From positions 434,001-498,000 of the forward strand of contig JAWZYV010010226.1 of the NCBI GenBank assembly GCA_038373885.1: a stretch of 64,000 nt of DNA, written 5' to 3'. A program made the position numbers and the translations under genes. The notes beneath the pieces were generated by a model. That model was given only the letters and a program-made list of their open reading frames with translations. It ran no database searches and had not been told where the DNA came from. This DNA is from Cheiracanthium punctorium. Taxonomy: Eukaryota; Arthropoda; Arachnida; Araneae; Cheiracanthiidae. Below, in pieces: positions 1 through 12,083 of this stretch (the first letter of the stretch is position 1; every line of letters starts with the position of its first letter).

Positions 1-1226
1 GGCGCTGCAGGACGTCGACTTCTATTCCGTTCGACCACTTGCTATGAAAACACCATTCAACCGATTTTGACGAATTTTGGTACACACGGGGATATTTGAA
101 GAAGTAGAATATTTTTACACTATCCATTTTGCTATGACTTGCCGCTAGACGGCGCTGCAGTACATCGAATTCAATTCCGTTCGACCGCTCACTATGGAAG
201 TACCTTTCGACAGATTTTGATGAAAATTGGTACACACGGGTCAATTGGTCAAACCAATAACTTCAGGAAAGTTTAACTGATCGCCATGAAAATTAGTAAA
301 CATAGATGTTTGAACGAAAAGAATGTTTTCGCCGCATCCGTTTAGCTATAACTCACTTTCTGTACCGTTCAAATTGGTACACACTATTTCAGTACGGAGA
401 ATACTTTTACGCCATCTATTTTGCTATGACTTGCGTCTAGATGCCAATGCAGCGCACCAACTTCAAAGCCGTTCACCCGATCACCTTAAAAATTAGTATG
501 CATACACATTTGAGCAGAGGGAATAATTTTTTAGTATTCATTTGGCTGTACTCACCACTTGATGGCACTGCAGCCAGGACCTGATTTCCGGGAGGGCATT
601 CGGGGGAAGCGTACTGGCCCACAAATTATTCTTAAAGTTTGAAAATTTGTAAATTTTGAAAAAGCTTTCGGAAGAGGGTCGCCTAATGAAGCTTTTGTCC
701 AGGGACCCCAACTCGGTAAATCTGCCCCTGACTGCAGCACTTTATTATTTTAACTCGCCACTAGATAGCCCTTCAGCAATCAACTTCTTGATCGTTCAAC
801 TAACCGCAATGAAAATTGGTATACATACACATTTGAACACGGATAATATTTTCGCGTTATCCATTTTGCTTAACTCGCCCTTTGATGCGCTGTAGCGCGT
901 TATTACTTTAATTCGCCACTAGATGCCGCTGCAGCGCATCTTGACCGTTAAACTGTTTGCTATGAAAATTGCATAGATATTTGATCATGAAAATATTTTG
1001 ATGCTATCCATTTTGCAAAAACTTTGACAGTTGATGGCGCTGCGCCGAATCATCTTTTTCAACGTTCAAACGATCGCCATGAAATTCTGTATGCAGAATT
1101 GTTGAACACAGATAATATTTATGCGATATCAATTTTGCTATATGTATTTATTATGATAAATAGTAATTACATTAAAACGTAATATAAAAAAAAAGAATCC
1201 ATTCATTCCCGGGCGAAGAACGGGGC
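1..1226 (+). repeat. Tandem-unit dispersed repeat, copy A (cut by window edge)
   Basis: Degenerate units of roughly 140-150 bp each carry a motif like CGCCACTAGATGCCGCTGCAG-type sequence, a TTTTGCTATGACTTG-like segment and a GAAAATTGGTACACA-like segment (for example near 140, 545, 756 and 913). The inner end, about 1140-1226, matches the reverse complement of 26445-26525, including the ATTACTATTTATCATAATAAATA core (split here as ATTACTATTT + ATCATAATAAATA). The same family therefore occurs inverted 25 kb away. I see no coding potential. The class is unknown; tandem cores of this kind occur in some non-autonomous Helitron-like elements, but no diagnostic end was found. Confidence 0.75.
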
Positions 1227-1235
1227 ATACAGCTA

Positions 1236-1236
<1 letters not shown>

Positions 1237-1275
<39 letters not shown>
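1237..1275. repeat. (TA)n microsatellite
   Basis: An uninterrupted run of TA dinucleotides directly abuts the inner end of repeat copy A. Confidence 0.95.
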
Positions 1276-1279
<4 letters not shown>

Positions 1280-1282
<3 letters not shown>

Positions 1283-2935
1283 CTGTTGCAGAACACTCTG
1301 CTAATTTCTGGGTTCTTTGTTCTAAAGTCCAGTTCGTTTAGAAAGTTATAGAAAAGAGTCCACTTATCTGGATGGAACACAAACTTTATTGCTTTTAGAA
1401 CTTCCTCGAACAACCAGCTGTGTAAAATTCACAGGCGCTAACAGCCAGTATCTCGTTTATAACAGTCCACTCAGATCAGAAGTTTTCACAAATGCGGTAT
1501 TTCTCACACAAAATAAAACACTTCCACAGGCAAATTTCAGTGGAAATATACGATGGATAACACTAACACTCCCTCATGACAATATTAGCGTTGAATGAAA
1601 ATTCAAACAAAGTGTTTTGCTCTTAATTTTTTATAAAAACATTAAACTGAATGAACCAAATAAGCATGGTGCTGAAAAGTTGTGTGCTTATACAACTTAA
1701 AAGAGTTTAAAATATTAGCCCGATCGGATAATACATTTTGCCTCCAACGGTTGACTGGAAATTTAAGGTTTTTGTGAAATGTGCCTTTTTGCTTGGTTTT
1801 TCAGAGATCAAAATTTTTTTCAGAGGTCCTTATGTTCTTGCGAAAAAAAACAAAAATGTTCCCGTGAGAGAACAAGAATTTTATAAGGATCAAAGAGCAG
1901 ATCGAAAAATGAGTGTAGGCTCATTAAACAAAGAGACAACAGAAATTCTTCAAAGTAGCAAAGAAAGAAATTTATTAGGTGATGATGGTAAGAAAAACTT
2001 CTTCCTCGTCAAGTGAAGTCGACGAATGTCCTGAATTTGAGTAACAGGTTAGTAAAAATAATAAGAAAGACTCAGATTTTAAGTGTTGTCAAAGCCAGAC
2101 ATTGAACATAGATATTTGCAATCTACACTCAATCTTTTACTCCTGTCCAAGAGAGCAGAACTTGGTGACAATTATGATAGTATGACTCATCAGACCAATC
2201 TGTGGCTGCTGTTGCCACTGCTATACTGAAAGATATTTGTATTGTGCCAGAAAATAAGTCATTGAGTGTAATCGTCAGGAGTAGTCACGATGTTAGAAAA
2301 TAATAAACAAAAAAATAATCGTCTCATTTGTATATTTACAAGAAAAACGTAATACAGGAATGTTTGTATAAAAATGCTTTAAAGCCTAGATAGTTTTCTT
2401 AAGGAAATTAACGGGAAATGGTTTATAGTAAAAGAATTCTCAAAGGTATAGATTCACATATTATTTAACGAATATGCAAATACAAAAAGGATTTCTGATT
2501 ATGCTATTAATTGCATGCATATGTCTTGTAGTCTCTAGTGACTATACACATAATTTGAAGCTCCTACAAGTAATTTCACTTATTTCACTGGAACTGTGTC
2601 CTCAGCACAGCCTACCCAATTAAGAAACAATTATTTGATCCTACAGACTAACACTTCATTGAAAGTCCAATGCCTTTTAAGTATTACTTTTTTTAAGGGC
2701 GGGGGGAGATGTCCATAAGCTGCCAAGCCAAATATCGGTGTTTTCCAACTTACTTATTTTTTTATCAAATATATTACCAACTTTTTACTTTTGATTACTG
2801 GATTTGCGTAATTTTGCCAAGTGTACCAGAAACAGAAAGTAAATAATCGTTTTCGTTAAAATTTTTTCACCAATTTTGTCCTAAGTATCTAATTTTGCCA
2901 AGTTTAATTTCGAGTTTTGCGAGTGCTAGGAAGAC
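1280..2935. other. No recognisable gene
   Basis: A+T-rich non-coding sequence. Two short open frames (1389-1598 and 1738-2016) show no family motif, splice context or repeated copy. I treat them as chance. Confidence 0.6.
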
Positions 2936-2939
2936 TCCC

Positions 2940-3118
2940 TCCTGCCCCCCTTCAGCAAGGGTCTTGCATGCACACACATTAAACTGTTTTTCCACATAGT
3001 CACCCATTGCATTTATCAACTTATTATACCATGAAACAAAACTTTGTGTGCCTTAATCATACACTTCCGCAGCTAGTCTATTCAGAAATTTAAGCACTGC
3101 TTCCTCAATGCTGATGCA
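2940..3118 (-). pseudogene. Decayed mariner-like transposase, C-terminal end
   Basis: Read on the minus strand, this stretch gives an alpha-helical EEAVLKFLNRL segment, a stop, and then WYNKLINAMGDYVEK. That resembles the ordinary C-terminus of mariner-family DDE/D transposases, where a W-x-KC-x-N/G-DYVEK motif follows the catalytic domain. Stops and lack of a full frame show it is dead. It lies back to back with another mariner relic on the plus strand starting near 3120, so the site holds two insertions or one rearranged element. Confidence 0.6.
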
Positions 3119-3119
3119 T

Positions 3120-3545
3120 ATTGTGAAACACTAAAGAAATTGCATCGGGCTGTTCAAAATCGCTTGAAATCCAAATTCAAAATCTATTGTCAAAAATGTG
3201 TGATCTTCTTGTACGAAGACGCTCGTTCACAAATCAGAGGGAAAACAACTTCAAACTTTCAAAAGAAAAGTTTTTGAACATCCACCCTACAACCCGTATA
3301 TATCTGGCTAAAAGAGATTATCATTTTTTTCACAAAAGTAATGAAATTTTTGGAGGCATAAATTTGATGAATGACGAAAAACTTTAAGAAACAATGCTTA
3401 CATTTTTCAGTGGACTGGTGACGGAGATGCATGATGAAGCCATACAAAATCCTTCTTTACGGTATGATAAAACGATAAATGTAGGGTGTGAATACATGAA
3501 AAACCAGCTGAATGTATGCACATATAAAAAAAAAGTCTGTTACGA
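3120..3545 (+). pseudogene. Decayed mariner-like transposase, catalytic part
   Basis: Plus-strand frames give LKKLHRAVQNRL, then a YEDARSQ-like stretch, then FEHPPYNPYISG. These correspond to the mariner LRRAIQNRR, HDNARPHT and HPPYSPDLAP blocks, which carry the second and third catalytic aspartates. The third aspartate motif is changed and the frame has several stops and shifts, so it is inactive. The similarity rests on motif order, not on a database match. Confidence 0.55.
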
Positions 3546-4611
3546 AGTCTTTAGTGTTTAATTTTTGAATTATGAAACGGGTACTACATTATGAAGGAAA
3601 TCACTCTTAAAACCAAAAATCAGATAGCCATTAAGACAGTTCATAAATCAGTTTCCAATTTTTGATATTTTTAAAATCACTAATTGATGTTAGTCACAAA
3701 TGGCTATAAGGTGACGATGTATCTAAAGTTTTAATCAGAAGTTGTGTAATACAACAACATAGCTGTCGGAATGACTAAGTTTAGAATGCAAGAAAACTAT
3801 CTGGATTACGAAACGTATAATTTTAAAATGCATATCTTCGAGAAGAAAAAATGAGAGATATCTGAGTAATCTTTTAACTTGGGCACATAATAAATACTTT
3901 TAAGTTGAAAGGTGTTATTTACTAATTTTTTAGTATGATAAACGAATCCGGTTCTACTAAAAGAATGTTTTTCAGTTCATGTGATGTGGCGAAAGCTATA
4001 ACATCTCATTTCTTAACTTAATGGTTTTGCGGTGTGTTTGTAACTCAACTCCACTTATTAGACTCAAAGATTAGCTTCAAACAGAACACACCGCGGCTCG
4101 CGATGACTTTTTTTCAAAATCCTCCATAAAAGTTGGGTGAGAATTTGTGACATTGCGTGTGCTTAAAAAGTTCGAAAGATAAAAGATGGAGGGGTTGACG
4201 TCATTTGAGATAACACCTGGGGATTCTCTCATTTCTTAATAGAAACTCGTTATTTTAAACAGCCAAACAAGGCAGGAAGTCTTAGAACTGGCGACATAGT
4301 CTACGCTTCTCTTAAAATTGAGAGACATAGCTTCTTTTTTTTTACGTAAAGAAAATAACCACAACCTCGTCGGGATTTTGTTGTGGGCATATTTCGATTG
4401 ATCCAAATAGCAGATTTTGGTTACTATTGCAATATTTAATTTTTTAAATACCATAAAAATTCCCTCACTTCCCCTTCACCAAAAAACCTCCTTATCAGTT
4501 TTAAGATATGCATTACTTGTGAAGATAATGTGTAGAAACAATATTGCCATATCTAATAATTTGATTATAAGGTCCATTTTCACTCTCTGCCACTTCAATC
4601 TAAAGCAAAAC
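3546..4611. other. No recognisable gene
   Basis: A+T-rich sequence with no motif, repeat partner or splice-like exon that I could identify. Confidence 0.6.
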
Positions 4612-4850
4612 GGCCCCGCCTTTGCTGAGTGGATAAGACACTCAAAATGGTCGACGGCTGAAGTGTGAAGGTCCCGGGTTCAGGCCCCTCGCGTGGTCGT
4701 CGATTTAACGGTCTGGGGTTTTGGTCGGTTTTCTCCAGATGTAAAGTGAATACGCGTTAGAACCCCTTAGAAAGTCCTCCGACCAAGGCACCCCCATCTT
4801 AGGCGGATCACTCTCGCGTGGTGTTGCCATAACAACACAAACAAACTAAC
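4612..4850 (+). mobile_element. tRNA-derived SINE, copy 1
   Basis: The left end carries a pol III A-box-like stretch (TTGCTGAGTGGATAAGAC) and, about 35 bp later, a B-box-like GGTCCCGGGTTCAGGCCCC. The body continues with GGTTTTCTCCAGATGTAAAG, CGCGTTAGAACCCCTTAGAA and CCAAGGCACC, and ends in a CAACACAAACAAAC tail. The same order recurs at 28052, 55946 (minus) and 57630, which defines the family. No open frame. The target duplication is uncertain here. Confidence 0.85.
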
Positions 4851-6430
4851 TAAAAGAATACGAAGAGACAATTGCAGCCGTTTTATTACATGAGGCACAG
4901 CTAAACCACGAACTGATATATATCTGCAATCATCTTTTGTTTTTGGACACCTCAGGTCGCTAAAAGGTCGTCTAACTAGAGCGGACAATGTTCCTCTGTC
5001 CCTTAGATTTCTGAGACTGACCTGGAAACTGTAAATTGGCCATTACACAAATGAGGAAGTTCAAGTGTTTACCCAAATTCCCATTTAAACCTCTTAAAAA
5101 TGACTGTTATTGTCAGTTTTCAAAAGCACATTTTTTTTTACCTTTTAAAAGTACTTTTTTAAATAAACACAATTTTTTTCTTTTGGAAGACCAAATTTCT
5201 TTCATGCATTACACATTTCGTTGAAGAACAAACTCATCTTCTTCAAATTATGATAAAAATTACGGTTGAAGTTTTTTCCCTTCTTATTCACAGTTATCGT
5301 TGTGTATCAGATTTGTCGCTAATGGGTTAAACACTGTGCAAAACATCTGCGAATGTTGTCGGATTATGATCCACCAGGAGTATCCGAAAGTAATGTCGTT
5401 TTTTTTTTTTACTTTAAATAAATTTTCAACAAGTTTCTAATCACAAAAAGCTTAACATAGAATTCATATTTGTTACATTTTAAAGTAAGAGTTTTATAGA
5501 TATTTCTTTTTCTTTCAAGAAATGCATGAGAAAAATGGGAGAGTTGTCGTTTACCAAAGCAATAAATTTCACAATGTTCCGAAACTAATTTTTAAGTCTT
5601 CGTCTTTATATTTTACAGAAAGCATTTTATGGATATCTCCTTTTTCCTTTGAAATAGAAAGAAATATGTGAAAAGAACATTTTGGTCCTCTAGCCGCCAT
5701 AGATTACGAGTTTTGGAAAATGCTGTCTGATATACCATAGTGCCTATATTAAACATGCATGATAAATTAATTATGAGTCGGAATATGTGAAATGTTGATT
5801 TTAGTGAGTCAGATAAAACACTCCCCTCAATGCTTTTGATATAAGAAGGAAAAAAGAATGCGGGGTCCTTTGTTAAAGGGACAATCTTTTAAAAACGTTT
5901 TCAAAAAAGATCGTGAAAGTGCAAAACAGTATCGTGAATATTCTACCTAGATATAAAGATGTTGAGTTCCTGAAAGGATTAGAAAAACCGTTTTCTAATC
6001 AAAAGTATTTTTTTAAAGTAAAAATAGTACTCTAGTGCTAGTTATTAAAATCTGGAACTTTTCCAGATTTTATTTTCTATTATTTATTATTATTTTTTTA
6101 TGGTGCATCGTTATAGTTGTAACTTTTGATACACAGGTTAATTATAAAAATCTATTCCCACATATGAACCCCTACATTGGGATTATAATTGCTCACGAGA
6201 TTGGGATTATTTAAAAAAATAGAGCTCTTACGCTTACAGTAAAAAAAAAAAAAAAAGATTAAATGCTTTTTAAAGTTAGTTTTAGGTTTCAAAGTTAGAA
6301 TATTTAAATCCCAAGAAATGAGAGTGGAAAACTTAAATTGGAGAGGAATGGGCGCACTTCGCATATTTCACAAGGGTAGAACGTCTACAAAAGTTGGCAC
6401 GTTGAAAATTGCAAAGTTATAAAAAACTTA
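4851..6430. other. No recognisable gene
   Basis: A+T-rich sequence with homopolymer runs. I see no gene, element end or repeat. Confidence 0.6.
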
Positions 6431-6438
6431 GTTTAGAG

Positions 6439-6936
6439 CAGGGTTTTCAACTCAATTGAACCCGCGGGCCACTTTTCCACTTCCAATTTACCCACGGATC
6501 ACTTAAAAGAATTCTTTCCGGGGGGGAAGGGGGGGGGATAAGATGCAAAGAAAAAGAATAAAGAAATGCAAAACGTATGCACAAATTGTAATGCTAAACT
6601 AAAAAAATCAAAAAAGATTCTTGAGTAAACTGGAATTGTATACATTATTTTATTTAATGAATTAGGAAATGAAATATGAGTGTTACGCGTTCCACTTCTG
6701 CCTTTCTGGCGTTAATGTGATTTATTAGCACGTGCTTCTTTGACTGGCTATGGGACTCTCGGATTCTTTCCTTTTTTATGAAACCGTTTTTTTTAATTCT
6801 CTAAAAACGACCGTAAACAATTACGCTTTTTGACTTTTTCCTCATGAAATTGTGAAGACAGAGTTATTTTTTAAACACTCCCTCGCTTCGTGGACCACTT
6901 AGAACTTGTTCAGGGACCACCAGTTGGGATCCACTG
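6439..6936. mobile_element. Non-autonomous hAT element with 8-bp target duplication
   Basis: The element is flanked by a perfect 8-bp direct duplication GTTTAGAG (6431-6438 and 6937-6944). Its ends are CAGGGTTTTCAACTCA and, on the other strand, CAGTGGATCCCAACTGG. Both begin with the CAG-GG or CAGTGG start and CAAC core usual for hAT ends, and near them sit GCGGGCCAC and GTGGTCC segments. The 498-bp interior has no transposase. Confidence 0.85.
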
Positions 6937-6944
6937 GTTTAGAG

Positions 6945-7956
6945 CGTACAAACGTTTTGGAAATCCAAAATGTACCCTAACCGCAGTGAAAAACTTTTCT
7001 CTGAGGAAGAAAAAAAAAGTAAGTAAGTAAATTGTTTAAAAGGATTTGCCTGTGTACATTTCATTTTTAAAACATGGCGCATAGTATAATTGTCTAAATC
7101 CTAATTTTATATTATATAAAATATAATCAATTTATCGCATCTACCTGTAGCTTTTTGCTGGTCAATTACTGGAAAATAGTTCCAAAAAATTAAAAAATAG
7201 TTTTGCAAAAATATGTCGGGTCTGGTGTTAAACTGACAATCTTTAAATTTCTTTCTTTCTGTTCTTTGCTTTCTTCTTTCTTTTTTAGACAATTTGTTAA
7301 ACAAAATAAATGAAATTTAATTTACAGTATTTTGTATTGTTAATGGTGTATTTCATTTTACATAATTTAATACTAATGCTTCAGATTTTTTATGTACCTT
7401 GACTGTTCATGTGCAACGATATACAAAAATAAGTTTTGAAAAATTAATTAAAAAATTAATTTCAAATTTTCAGATGAAGATTGTTTAATGTTTTGTAAAA
7501 TTTGAGCTTTTTTGTTACATTAATTTTTGAAGAGCAATATACTTTTTAGTAGTTAGGTTGTATGAAAAGTACTTTAACACATTTTATGATTTTTAAAAAA
7601 ATTTATTAGTAGGAGTATAGATGAAAAAGAACAAATTTGTACTACGGTCTTTTCATTTACAATAGAACATTTTTTAAGACGAGCGTTACGTAATGCTTAA
7701 CTGATAAGTTGTAAACAGATCGGGAATTATAATGTCATTAGACTATGCAAAAGTCACATTACCTAATACAATGAATTTTGCAATGTCAAATAGAATGGAT
7801 GGATGCAGTTTCGTGACATCTTGGAAAGAGACATTTTTCCGATGAATTTCCATGTTTTCTAAATGGTATAAAATATTTTTAAAAATCAAACACAAGCAAT
7901 ATTTTTGGTTTTCATTGACGCACAGATAAAAGTATCATTTCATTTAGATAGCTGTT
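6945..7956. other. No recognisable gene
   Basis: A+T-rich sequence. The short frame on the minus strand near 7107-7304 is lysine/asparagine-rich and looks like chance. Confidence 0.6.
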
Positions 7957-7964
7957 CTCCACAC

Positions 7965-8094
7965 CAGTGATTCACAACCTTTTCTAAACCCTAAAGAGAT
8001 TGGTAAACTCCTTGTGTAGTCGTTGTGTAGTATTAGTATATTGTTTTTGTGAACCCCCTTTTACACCACGGGAAACACAAGTTGAAAAGCAATG
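7965..8094. mobile_element. Probable small hAT MITE, decayed
   Basis: The left end CAGTGATTCACAACCTTTTC and the reverse complement of the right end, CATTGCTTTTCAACTTGTG, form imperfect hAT-like inverted ends 130 bp apart. The flanking 8-mers, CTCCACAC and GTCTACAT, agree at only five of eight positions. It is therefore an old copy or a weaker call than the other hAT elements here. Confidence 0.5.
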
Positions 8095-8102
8095 GTCTAC
8101 AT

Positions 8103-10681
8103 TATCACTTTGTTGTTAACTTATCACGGAAAAAAAAAGGGACAGTAGAGAAATCATAGATAGGAACCGACTAAAATTTTGTTTTACTTTTGTGATTTAA
8201 AATTCAGCCCCTCCCCACAGAAAAAAATGCCATTTTGATTATTAGGTTTTAGACATCAGCTAATATATTTTAAGTTATGTCTCGATGAACCATATAGCAG
8301 AGAGAGAGAGCGATTCTGCCATTCTCATATTCAGCTTCCCAACCAGGTATTTATAGGTATATTAGTACAAAGCTATAAATGCTAACTTGATTAATAAATC
8401 AGTGGGATTTTATATTTACTATAAACAAAGCTTGTTAAGTTGAATGAACTAAAGAGACTGATAACTTGTGTAGGAAATTTTTATATTAAGTCAAAAATAA
8501 AACCGTAGCCATCGAAAAACAAAATGATAGAAATTAAAAACCATTAAACTATAAATGTGCTATCCTCATAAATAGTTTTAACTCAAGATATCGCTTGCAT
8601 TTTTATTTATCTCTCCTGTACTTTTAAAACTGTGATCGAAATGTGATCCTTTCTAAAATATGTATAGTTTAAGGGAAGAATTCTGGAGTTTTTTGGTCAT
8701 CAGGAGCAAGTTTTGAAATAACCCCATGAAGATTTTTTCGTATCAAATGAAGCTTCTAATAAACAAGTCCACTTACACAGCGTGAATGTTTGTTACCAAA
8801 TATCTTTGTCAGAAATTCTTTTTATTCGGGATTCACGAAAATTCCTTTTTTTAAAACATAAATTTCCCAGATAACAGTTTTTCAAATTCCTACAGTTGGT
8901 AACCCACAGTCTTCCATGCTAGACACGTATGCATATGCATATGCACGCATAATATGATTACCGCCAGTCATGCTTTAGAACACAACATCATAATTACAGA
9001 CAAAAAGAAAAAAAAGCCCTACATTTTTTGTTTCTCTCACTGGTGCTAGATTATTTATAAACATTCTTGCACCTTCAACTTGCAGAAACATCTACAAATC
9101 GAGGTATATTTTCTTCATATTTCGAAGTTTAATTTATTACTAACTAAAGGTGCTGATTGAATTTTTGAGATGTTTAATAAGTGCTATTCTTTTTCGTTCT
9201 TCATACGTATGACATGATTATTCTTTGACAGATAAATAAAAGAGCTAAATCAATTTTGTAAGACTTTTTTTCATGTAGGAAATATTTTTCTTTCAGTAAT
9301 TGAAATCAACTAGTAAAAATATCCACAAAAAAGTCTTTAAAAGTAATTTTTCAGTTGTGAGTTTTATCAAAAAATTCTGCATAACAAATTTTTTGTAAAA
9401 GGAACATATTTAGGTTTTGTGCAGTTTACTGTACGGAAACACGACTATATCCATTGTCATAAAAGATGTCATTTACTTAGAAAAATATAGCAAAATACTG
9501 TACTTTAAAAAATTTTCCTTTATTTTTCGTAACCATTATTAATTTAGTATCACTGTAAGCGTAGACAGTAACGTTTGTGAAATGTTTGTCTTCGAAATAT
9601 TTGATTAAAAAACATTTTTTTTTATCGCGTGTACATTTTCGAATAATTTGAAGTTAATTCTGCGAAAATATCCTATTTAGTTCAGGAGATAAAAATTTAA
9701 TCTCTACAACATCAGATTGCTTCGAAGTGTTGGTTTTGGCTTTGTCCTCATGGTGCCTTAAAAACGTTTTATTCTGCATGTCAAAAATTAATCCATTTAT
9801 ATAGTTACGCTGATCCCCGACTCACTGAATCACTGATTTTGTAACAATTCCGGGTAACCAATATAAAACTTTTACCGACATTATTCCAAAAAGGTTAAAA
9901 AGCACAGAAAACGTAATAACATCTACACCGTTTGTAGGAACCGTTTGAAATTTTTCTAAATTATGTATGAAAATATACAAAACAATCTGCGCTACTTTAA
10001 ATCCACCAGTTCCCTAATTATTAAACGATTTTTCGCTATTTTCAGCTCCATTTTATTTCCGAGAGTAAAAATGTTAATCATTTGTTTGACAAAATTAGCT
10101 GTCGCAATGCACATGACGTCATATTGAAGTCACGGCCATCAGGCTTTGAAGGGAAAGTTGAAATTCCAATTCGTTTAAAATAGTTTTTTCAGATAACACA
10201 GTTTAATTTTTTTTCGTTAAAATGATATCGTCTGCATGAAGCATTGATATAAGAGGAGCTGTTTACACAAAATGAAATCGTTCGAATGCGAAAAGTTTCC
10301 GCACGTTTCCAGAAGAGCATAATATTCGATTTGGGTACATAATAAAAACTGAATTTGAAGTTATTTATTTTAGGTGGTCGAAGACAAAACATGTGGAGTT
10401 TAATCATATTTTCACCAAATGTTTTTGTCTAGCGCCCGTTGTAATTGCCTCCACAACGGGCTTTGGCTTCTAGTGTAACCAAAAAGACGCGCCATGCTAA
10501 ATAATTAACATTGCAGTATATTACTTATAGTAGATTTTTGGCAGCTTTTAAAAACTGGTTTTGCTTTGCAAACATTTTAAAATGATTATTTACTTCATCA
10601 AAATCCTCAAATAGGTATTACCCTCTATTTTAGTTCAAAAATTTGTTCAGTAAGGTAATTCTGTAATAGAATTTCAATACA
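8103..10681. other. No recognisable gene
   Basis: A 2.6-kb A+T-rich stretch. It has a TATGCATATGCATATGCA alternating run near 8931 but no open frame with a recognised motif and no repeated segment. Confidence 0.55.
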
Positions 10682-10689
10682 GCTAGAAT

Positions 10690-10872
10690 CAAGGCCGTAC
10701 TTGATGAGTGGACCAGGGGGGCCGGTTCAACCCCCCCCCCCGCCGAAATTTATAATTTTGCTAACAAAATAATAATGATGAAGTCATTTTGTGAAAATTC
10801 AGCCCTTTTCACCGTTTGGTCCCCCTCCGAAAGTTTTGGACCTTCCCCGAAACTTTTCTGGGTACTGCCCTG
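10690..10872. mobile_element. hAT MITE with perfect 8-bp target duplication
   Basis: A 183-bp insertion lies between two exact GCTAGAAT copies (10682-10689 and 10873-10880). The ends are CAAGGCCGTACTTG and, reversed, CAGGGCAGTACCC. This C-A-(G/A)-G-G-C-N-G-T-A-C pattern fits hAT ends. The interior has C runs and no coding potential. Confidence 0.85.
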
Positions 10873-10880
10873 GCTAGAAT

Positions 10881-11890
10881 GAAGCAAAACATGATACATT
10901 GATGTTCAGCATCGAAGAAACTGTTCTTAGAATATGAAAGTTGAAGTCCTTAAAATATAAACATTTCCTCTATTATGTTATCAATACAGTTATTTATTGA
11001 TATTTTTCAGCAAGGTAACTTATTTTACGAAATTAATTGAAACTTTGAATGGTTTAAGCTTTAACATATGCATTTCTCTAAAAAACAAACATTAAAAAAA
11101 TGTCTCGGGTGGGACATGTTGTTAGGCTTTTTTCGAGTATGTTTCTAGAAAAGTTGGCAACCGACCTTTTTGGTTTTCGACTTTTTACGTCAACCTCATG
11201 ATTAAGTCAATCACTACCAGCTAGCTTCACCTCTCGCTGATTGGGGATGGAAAAAATTATTATTACAGATTTAACAAAATTTTTTCTCGATTTAGACAAA
11301 GTACAATTAATAAAAAAAAAATATATATATAAAATACAATTTTATGTATATATTATTATTTTTAAAGTGAATAAATTATTATTCAAAATGTAGAAAGACA
11401 AATACTCGTTGAGTTAGAAAACATTTAAAATTTTTATTCCCACTAAAATTCCAAACCTCTGGACGTTGTCACATTATAGCGTTCGAAACCGTTTCCAGAG
11501 ACGAATTTGTAAACAGAACATGACTGAAAAAGTACGAAGTCGTAGAAATGTTCTCATTACAATCATATGTTGGCGTACATTGGAAAGTTAATAAATTAAA
11601 ACGAGTTCTACTTCATAAAATAAAAGCATCATAATAAGACTGGCGAAACTTTAAAGTAGTTTCGATTTTTATCCTATGAAATGAGTATTTCAAAAAACCG
11701 CTGCCTTGGGTAAACGAGAATCAACTCTTCAAACGTAAGCGGACACCCTATAGAAGTTTTAAAACTGGACGTATATCCCTTCTCTGACGGGCCGGAAAGT
11801 ATTAGGTCTTTTTTTTTTGCTTGAATAAGACCAGCATTTTTGGGAAAGAATATTCCTTCTCCCACCCGACGTGAACATGGCTCTGAGCGC
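10881..11890. other. Intergenic, upstream of the candidate promoter
   Basis: No gene. Base composition rises in G+C only in the last 200 bases, approaching the promoter at 11911. Confidence 0.55.
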
Positions 11891-11910
11891 GCGCGCGGGC
11901 GGCTGGCCGA

Positions 11911-11917
11911 TATAAAA
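11911..11917 (+). promoter_or_regulatory. Candidate TATA box of a host gene
   Basis: TATAAAA stands at the end of a locally G+C-rich segment (GCGCGCGCGGGCGGCTGGCC just upstream), unlike the A+T-rich surroundings. Start of transcription would be expected about 30 bases downstream, near 11942, giving a 5' leader of about 90 bases before the ATG at 12035. This is inference from spacing; no transcript data were used. Confidence 0.5.
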
Positions 11918-12034
11918 TGCCTCGCTTTCGCGAAAGATGCGATAGTCCCCGCTAGCTCTCTGATCCAGAGCCACCTGTTGCAGCTCACTAACCTTCTCTC
12001 TTCTCTCCAGAAACTATCAGCCACTCCGGAGATA

Positions 12035-12083
12035 ATGGGGATCACGCCGCTTCTCATGTCTTTAATAGTCGTTGCCTCCCAAG
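12035..12083 (+). CDS. Candidate first coding exon, signal peptide of an unknown secreted protein
   Basis: ATG at 12035 opens MGITPLLMSLIVVASQ, a short N-region followed by a hydrophobic core, as in a secretory signal peptide. The frame then meets CAAG/GTAAGC, a near-consensus splice donor, one base into the next codon (phase 1). Phase-1 introns just after signal peptides are common in genes for extracellular proteins. The ATG has purines at -3 (A) and +4 (G). A strong acceptor-like CTCTCTTCTCTCCAG ends at 12010, so this could instead be an internal second exon with a non-coding exon upstream. The remaining exons are not recognised in the window, so the product is unknown. Confidence 0.5.

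Noticed and set aside
1738..2016. Candidate small gene (92 residues)
   Set aside because: Lysine-rich chance-like frame in A+T-rich DNA with no recognisable domain or promoter.
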